DNA from: Streptomyces sp. CBMA123
GTDB lineage: Bacteria; Actinomycetota; Actinomycetes; Streptomycetales; Streptomycetaceae
DNA: 52,371 bases
Direction of reading: 5' to 3'
Assembly (NCBI RefSeq): GCF_014596465.1
Contig: NZ_MECK01000268.1
Span: 1 to 52,371, forward strand
Below the pieces are notes generated by a model. It saw nothing but the letters and a program-made list of their open reading frames with translations. It had not been told where the DNA came from and searched no databases. The translations under genes were made by a program, and so were the position numbers. Shown here piece by piece: positions 48,957 to 52,371 of the stretch. Position 1 is the first letter of the stretch, and the number at the start of each line of letters is the position of its first letter.

Positions 48957-48984
48957 GGTCGAACGGCGCGGCGCCGGATCGACA
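48957..48984 (-). promoter_or_regulatory. ECF42-type promoter of the YCII/sigma operon
   Basis: On the minus strand TGTCGA (48984-48979) and CGACC (48961-48957) are 17 bases apart. This fits the TGTCGA...CGA-type sites known for ECF42 sigma factors, so the operon is probably its own target. Confidence 0.65.
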
Positions 48985-49166
48985 CGGTGAACGAAGACGG
49001 ACGATATTCCCTCCCGCCGACACCCCCCGGCCGCCCCGCCGCCGGCCCCCGGACACCCCGCGCGCGCTGCGGGCGGGCCGGTCAGCGGGCGGCGGGCCCG
49101 CGCCCAGGGCTGCGGGCCCGCCCCCGAACACCCCACACCCCCTTCCAGGAAGCGCACGGCAACGGC

Positions 49167-49192
49167 GGCCCCGGCCAAGATCGGCCGGGGCC
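49167..49192. terminator. 10-bp-stem hairpin
   Basis: GGCCCCGGCC-AAGATC-GGCCGGGGCC is a perfect hairpin in the gene-free stretch, first of three. Confidence 0.5.
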
Positions 49193-49230
49193 ACCGACAC
49201 CGGAGCCGAACGGACCTGCCCCGGTGCCCC

Positions 49231-49260
49231 GTCGCCGCTTCGGCCCACCGAAGCGGCGAC
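49231..49260. terminator. 13-bp-stem hairpin
   Basis: GTCGCCGCTTCGG and CCGAAGCGGCGAC pair perfectly around a four-base loop; second of three hairpins. Confidence 0.55.
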
Positions 49261-49311
49261 GGCATCGTCCGGACCTTCCGCGCGGAAAGGACGGCAATGC
49301 CCTCGCCGCTC

Positions 49312-49346
49312 TGCGCAAGAAGTCGGACCGGCCGACTTCCCGCGCA
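49312..49346 (-). terminator. GAAGTCGG-family terminator after winged-helix gene
   Basis: TGCGCAAGAAGTCGG and CCGACTTCCCGCGCA form a 15-bp stem with loop ACCGG. Two A-C mismatches become G-U pairs on minus-strand RNA, matching the direction of the gene ending at 49357. Confidence 0.7.
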
Positions 49347-49356
49347 AGGGGTCGGG

Positions 49357-49701
49357 TCAGCCCTGGGTCGTCTCCCGATCCAGGGCGGCGCCGAGGGCGG
49401 TGGCGTCGGCGGCGATGCGCTGGAGCTCGGCGAGGTGGGAGGCCAGGGCCCGGCGGCCTTCGGGGGTCAGGCGCAGCCAGGTGCGGGGCCGCTTGCCCAC
49501 GTAGCCGCGGCGGATTGTGAGGTAGGAGGCGGCCTCCAGGGTGGCGGCCACCTTGCTCAGCGCCGACTCGGAGACTCCGCAGCCCTCCCGTACGGCGCGG
49601 AACTCCGCCTCGGCGCAGCCGGAGAGGAAGGCGACGACGGCCAGGCGGGTGGGCTGGTGGATCAGCTCGTCGAAGGCCGGGACCGGCGGGTCGGGGGTCA
49701 T
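49357..49701 (-). CDS. Winged-helix transcriptional regulator
   Basis: ATG 49701 (MTPDPPVPAFDELIHQPTRL) overlaps the stop of the upstream membrane-protein gene (ATGA); the product has 114 residues. It is a compact winged helix: LIHQPTRLAVVAFLSGCAEA EFRAVREGCGVSESALSKVA ATLEAASYLTIRRGYVGKRP RTWLRLTPEGRRAL, the MarR/ArsR-like type that pairs with small membrane proteins. A matching inverted repeat lies in front of the operon, so it probably represses its own operon and the divergent small genes. Confidence 0.85.
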   Translation of the reverse strand: MTPDPPVPAFDELIHQPTRLAVVAFLSGCAEAEFRAVREGCGVSESALSKVAATLEAASYLTIRRGYVGKRPRTWLRLTPEGRRALASHLAELQRIAADATALGAALDRETTQG

Positions 49702-50156
49702 GAGGCGTCCGCCCGCGCGCGCTCGCGGTGCAGTACCAGCAGGTGGGTGAGGCCGCCGGTGACGCCGAGGGTGAGCAGGAACCCGGCCGGGCCGAACAGC
49801 AGGGCGAGCGCCCCGGCCGCGGCCGGCGGCAGCAGGTGGGCCGCCGCGGCCGGGTACGCCGGGGTGGGGACGATGCCGGGCCGGTGCTCGATCCGGTGGC
49901 TGACCACGACGTGGCCCACCAGGAGCAGCGCCGCGACCAGTTGCAGGAGCGCGGCCGGCAGCCGGAGCCGCTGCGGCAGCAGGACCGACAGGCCGATCGC
50001 GGTGAACCCGGCCCCGAACAGGCCGGCGGCCGTGACCGGGTACCAGCCCGGCCACGGGTCGGGGCGCCGGGCCGCCGCCCGGGCCCGGGCCGCGGTGCGC
50101 AAGGACGCGAGGGCGTCCTCGGGGGCGATGTCGTGAACGGTCACCTGGTGCTCCAA
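49698..50156 (-). CDS. Membrane protein coupled to winged-helix regulator
   Basis: TTG 50156 after GGAGGGGGGAG is taken as start (GTG 50144 is possible); 152 residues. Four hydrophobic helices (YPVTAAGLFGAGFTAIGLSV, ALLQLVAALLLVGHVVV, AAGALALLFGPAGFLL, LGVTGGLTHLLVL) are framed by a basic cytosolic start and end. The gene is co-transcribed and overlaps with the winged-helix regulator. Such regulator/membrane-protein pairs often respond to envelope or redox signals; the function here is unknown. Confidence 0.72.
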   Translation of the reverse strand: MEHQVTVHDIAPEDALASLRTAARARAAARRPDPWPGWYPVTAAGLFGAGFTAIGLSVLLPQRLRLPAALLQLVAALLLVGHVVVSHRIEHRPGIVPTPAYPAAAAHLLPPAAAGALALLFGPAGFLLTLGVTGGLTHLLVLHRERARADAS

Positions 50157-50203
50157 CTCCCCCCTCCGAGAAGGCTGCTGACAGCACCGGAGATCCTGGC
50201 ATT

Positions 50204-50224
50204 TACTTTCCCGTCAGGCAAGTA
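50204..50224. promoter_or_regulatory. Operator candidate TACTTTCC-N5-GGCAAGTA
   Basis: Arms of eight bases with one mismatch lie in the spacer between the membrane-protein/regulator operon and the divergent small gene, overlapping a TACTAGCGT that could be the -10 for the right-hand gene (starting 50233). Confidence 0.5.
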
Positions 50225-50232
50225 CTAGCGTG

Positions 50233-50388
50233 ATGGGCATGTGCAAGGGGGAGGCCGGCGTACCGCTGTGCCGGGCGGTCGCGGGTTTCGCGCCGGCACC
50301 CGGCCTGCCGCGCCGGACGGCCCGCCGCGAGTCCGGCTCCACCCTCTCCGAACGCGAGCGCAAGCGCCTGGCCAAGAGCGCCTACTGA
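50233..50388 (+). CDS. Small basic protein, 51 residues
   Basis: ATG 50233 (MGMCKGEAGVPLCRAVAGFA) gives 51 residues ending TLSERERKRLAKSAY. Two Cys, a Pro/Gly-rich middle and an Arg-rich end. The start lies within ten bases of the operator-like repeat, so the transcript may be leaderless. It is followed by the 104-residue gene 38 bases away, probably one operon. No family recognised. Confidence 0.5.
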   Translation: MGMCKGEAGVPLCRAVAGFAPAPGLPRRTARRESGSTLSERERKRLAKSAY

Positions 50389-50425
50389 CCCCGAACCGAA
50401 GCAAAGAAGAAAAAGAGGAACCACC

Positions 50426-50740
50426 ATGCTCAGCCCGCTCTCCGGCCCGTCGAATCCGGCCGACCTCGAACCGCTCAAGGCCGCCCTGCGCGCCGCCCTG
50501 GACACCGCCGACCAGGTCGAACAGGTCGGACTGCGCCGGGCCCTGCGGATCGTCGAGGACTTCGTCCCGCCCGCCGCCCCGACCCCGGTGGACTGGGCCC
50601 GCGCCGTCCTGGCGCACGCCGGGATCGACCCCCGCACCGCCGAGGTCAAGGCCGTCCGGGAGCTGCGCCGCGCGCACGCCGGCCTCAGCCTCAGGGACGC
50701 GGTCGCGCTGGTCCGGCTGGTCGTCACGCACTCCGGCTGA
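50426..50740 (+). CDS. Small protein with ribosomal L7/L12 C-terminal-like domain
   Basis: ATG 50426 follows a purine-rich AAAGAGGAACC; 104 residues. The first 55 are helical (LEPLKAALRAALDTADQVEQ...LRRALRIVEDF). The last part, TAEVKAVRELRRAHAGLSLR DAVALVRLV, has the spacing of the L7/L12 C-terminal domain (KxxVIKxVREx-GLGLKEAKxLVE). Proteins with such domains outside the ribosome are known in actinobacteria but their role is unclear. Second gene of the short operon. Confidence 0.55.
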   Translation: MLSPLSGPSNPADLEPLKAALRAALDTADQVEQVGLRRALRIVEDFVPPAAPTPVDWARAVLAHAGIDPRTAEVKAVRELRRAHAGLSLRDAVALVRLVVTHSG

Positions 50741-50814
50741 CGGCTGACGGCTGACGGCCGGCGACCGACCGCAGACGGCTGCGGCCAAGGCCCAGCCCGT
50801 ACGCGGGCGCGCCG

Positions 50815-51168
50815 TCACCCGCCCTCGGAGCGGACCGGGCCGCCGCGGGCGCAGGCCAGCACCGCGGTGGCCGAGGCGTCGAGGAAGAGCACGAACGCCC
50901 AAGCTCCATCCGCCGTCACGATCCTGCCGGGGCGCAGGGGTTCGCCTCCTGCCCGTTCGAGGATCCGGAGGGCCTCGGTGACGCCGAGGGTCGGGACCCC
51001 GCGTCTGCGGGCGTTCCGGAGCCGGCGTGCGTAGACGCCGAAGTGATGCCTGGCGGGGAGCGGACGGTCCCAGACGTCGAAGGTGCCTCCGGCGAGGAGG
51101 GCTTCGCGTGCGGGGGCGCAGGCCGGCGTCTGGTCGGTGAGCATCCGGGCGAGGTCCTCGCGTTCCAT
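50815..51168 (-). CDS. Hypothetical protein
   Basis: ATG 51168 (MEREDLARMLTDQTPACAPA) gives 117 residues. Readable features are FDVWDRPLPARHHFGVYARR LRNARRRGVPTLG and a C-terminal beta-like stretch (GRIVTADGAWAFVLFLDASA TAVLAC). No signal peptide or membrane helix; probably cytosolic. I do not recognise the family. It is separated from the next gene on the same strand by about 70 bases. Confidence 0.6.
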   Translation of the reverse strand: MEREDLARMLTDQTPACAPAREALLAGGTFDVWDRPLPARHHFGVYARRLRNARRRGVPTLGVTEALRILERAGGEPLRPGRIVTADGAWAFVLFLDASATAVLACARGGPVRSEGG

Positions 51169-51241
51169 GCGCCGGATCCTGCCGGGTGCCGCCCGGCGGG
51201 CCAACCGGATTTCCCGGCGGCCCGGGCCCGGCGGCAGCCGC

Positions 51242-52066
51242 TCACGGCTGGCCGAGGTAGCCGGCGACGAAGGCGTCCAGGTCGGTGAGGGCGGCCGCGA
51301 GGTCGGCGCTGGAGAGCTGCTTGGCGGCGGCGCCGGTGGCCAGCAGGTGGCCCAGGGCGGCCTGGCAGGTGGCGACGGGGGAGGCGGACGCCGGGAGGGT
51401 GCAGCTGATCTCCTGGGCGGGGCCGGCGGGGGACTGGAAGGTGACCAGGGCGACCGTGCGGTTCGGGCCGCCGGTGGTCGCCAGGTTGGGTTCACGGGTG
51501 TTCGCCGGGACGCCGACGGCGGCCGGCAGCAGGCCCGGGGCCCGGGTGGGGACGGGGTGCACCAGGGTGGCCGGCAGCCGGGCCGGGGCGTTGCAGGTGT
51601 TCGGGGCGGCCCCGGCCGCGGGGAGCAGGCCGCAGGCCAGGTCGACCTCGGTCTGCGCGCCGCCGCTGACGAAGACGGCCTGCACCACCGCGTCGAAGCG
51701 GGTGCCCGCCGGGTCGGCGGCCGGGGCGCCGGGGTGGACGTAGGCCTGCTGGCCGCCGTCCCCGGCGAAGAACACCGCGTCGCAGGTCCAGTCGGCGGGC
51801 GCGACCAGGAAGTGCGCCTCGCCCGGGTAGCGGGCACCGTACACCGCCGCCGTCGCCGGCACGCTCACCCCGTCCGGCACCGGCACCGAGGCCGGCACGG
51901 CGCCCGGCGGCGGCCCCGGAACACCGGCCTGCGCCGGACAGGCCCGCACCGGCACACTCCCGACGGCGGACGCCGCCCCCGCCCCGGGCACCACCGCCCC
52001 ACCCACGCCCAACAGCACCGCCGCCGCCAGAACCCTCAGCCGGCGCCCACCGGATGCGCCACCCAT
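51242..52066 (-). CDS. Secreted hypothetical protein
   Basis: ATG 52066 (MGGASGGRRLRVLAAAVLLG) follows GGAGGTGGAG; the product has 274 residues, with a signal peptide of about 35 (ending GAGAASA). The mature protein has five to six Cys, and the readable signature WTCDAVFFAGDGGQQAYVHP G. The C-terminal third (LPASASPVATCQAALGHLLA) is helical. A Leu/Ala/Pro-rich middle contains VALVTFQSPAGPAQEIS. No catalytic motif is recognised; extracellular protein of unknown function. Confidence 0.65.
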   Translation of the reverse strand: MGGASGGRRLRVLAAAVLLGVGGAVVPGAGAASAVGSVPVRACPAQAGVPGPPPGAVPASVPVPDGVSVPATAAVYGARYPGEAHFLVAPADWTCDAVFFAGDGGQQAYVHPGAPAADPAGTRFDAVVQAVFVSGGAQTEVDLACGLLPAAGAAPNTCNAPARLPATLVHPVPTRAPGLLPAAVGVPANTREPNLATTGGPNRTVALVTFQSPAGPAQEISCTLPASASPVATCQAALGHLLATGAAAKQLSSADLAAALTDLDAFVAGYLGQP

Positions 52067-52371
52067 GCTCCACCTCCAGGCACGTGCTGGAGACCCCTGG
52101 GGTCCGTCTTCGAACTCCCACCAGGCTAGGACCGGCCCCCGCACTCCCGTCTGCGGGAGCCGCCGGTGCGCGCTTCTACCGTGGGCGCCGTGATCGACCC
52201 CGCGCCGGGCGACGACGGGGCCGGCCCGGGCGCCGGCTGACGGCGGCTCACGGCAGGGCCCCCTCGACCCGGGCCGCCCGGGCGCGGGGGGGGGGGGGGG
52301 GGGGGGGGGGGCCGGGGGGGGGGGGGGCCGGGGGGGGGCGCGCGCCCGGGCGGGGGCGCCGGGGGGGGGGG
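52067..52371. other. Gene-free end with poly-G tract
   Basis: From 52145 on no gene is seen. From about 52288 the sequence is almost only G, in runs of about ten to thirty interrupted by CC or CGC. This is not plausible genomic sequence and looks like a low-quality contig end. Confidence 0.7.

Larger units (their letters stand above)
48910..49356. other. Gene-free stretch with promoter and three hairpins
   Basis: No gene is seen. Next to the YCII gene lies the ECF42-type promoter. Further right are three strong hairpins: 49167-49192, 49231-49260 and 49312-49346. The middle portion (49020-49140) is very C-rich and shows no reading frame of protein-like composition. Confidence 0.55.

Overview
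The window is about 52 kb of very GC-rich actinobacterial DNA. Overlapping start/stop codons, codons with G or C in third position, an XRE/DUF397 pair, a DUF1707 gene, an ECF42-type sigma factor beside its YCII partner, type VII secretion genes and a Pls/PosA-family synthetase all point to Streptomycetaceae (Streptomyces or Kitasatospora). No rRNA, tRNA or CRISPR array was seen. The left edge cuts a gene. The right edge dissolves into long G runs that look like a poor contig end, so some frameshifts noted here could be sequence errors.

Left part (1-23 kb). It begins with a type VII secretion-associated set: a tandem CbxX-type AAA ATPase, a mycosin-like S8 protease that lacks its catalytic Asp, and a MinD-like ATPase. 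Then come a decayed IS5-family element sitting exactly between two convergent stop codons, and a gene for a protein strikingly close to eukaryotic NTF2. Next are a MarR regulator behind a SoxR/MerR-type operator, a small secreted protein made of five DTSWG repeats, a class I terpene synthase, a DUF1707 protein with a palindromic operator, and a cytosolic lipase-like protein. An XRE/DUF397 pair faces a run of tiny genes and a degenerate Nudix protein. A TetR/DUF1772 pair, gcvH, an SDR, a VOC protein, two ricin-like secreted proteins (one truncated), a nucleophile-less dienelactone-hydrolase homologue, a PadR/SnoaL-like pair and a GGCT-like protein follow.

Middle (23-36 kb). The largest gene encodes a Pls/PosA-type single-module NRPS (A-T-membrane-hexapeptide domains), the family that makes epsilon-poly-lysine and related cationic homopolymers. 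It is followed by a DUF4287 protein, a zinc-ribbon protein, a flavin reductase-like protein, a beta-carbonic anhydrase, AraC and VOC genes, a TipA-like MerR with its own readable leaderless promoter, an FAD monooxygenase, a BPL_N-type lipoprotein and an MFS transporter gene with three frameshifts.

Right part (36-52 kb). A GntR/HutC repressor faces a five-gene operon: prephenate dehydratase-like, GalE-like epimerase, beta-hydroxyacid dehydrogenase-like, nucleotidyltransferase and radical SAM. The operon has a near-ideal promoter bracketed by 10-bp inverted repeats and a perfect 16-bp-stem terminator. I do not recognise its product; it is the best candidate here for an undescribed pathway. After it come an XRE/TPR regulator with 17-18-bp palindromes, a LysR/dehydrogenase pair, a DinB-like protein, a 25-residue probable ribosomal protein bL37, the ECF42/YCII operon with a visible target promoter, a small winged-helix/membrane-protein operon with a divergent operator, and secreted or small hypothetical proteins.

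A hairpin family with core GGGAAGTCGG...CCGACTTCCC recurs at five gene ends and appears to be a shared terminator design.
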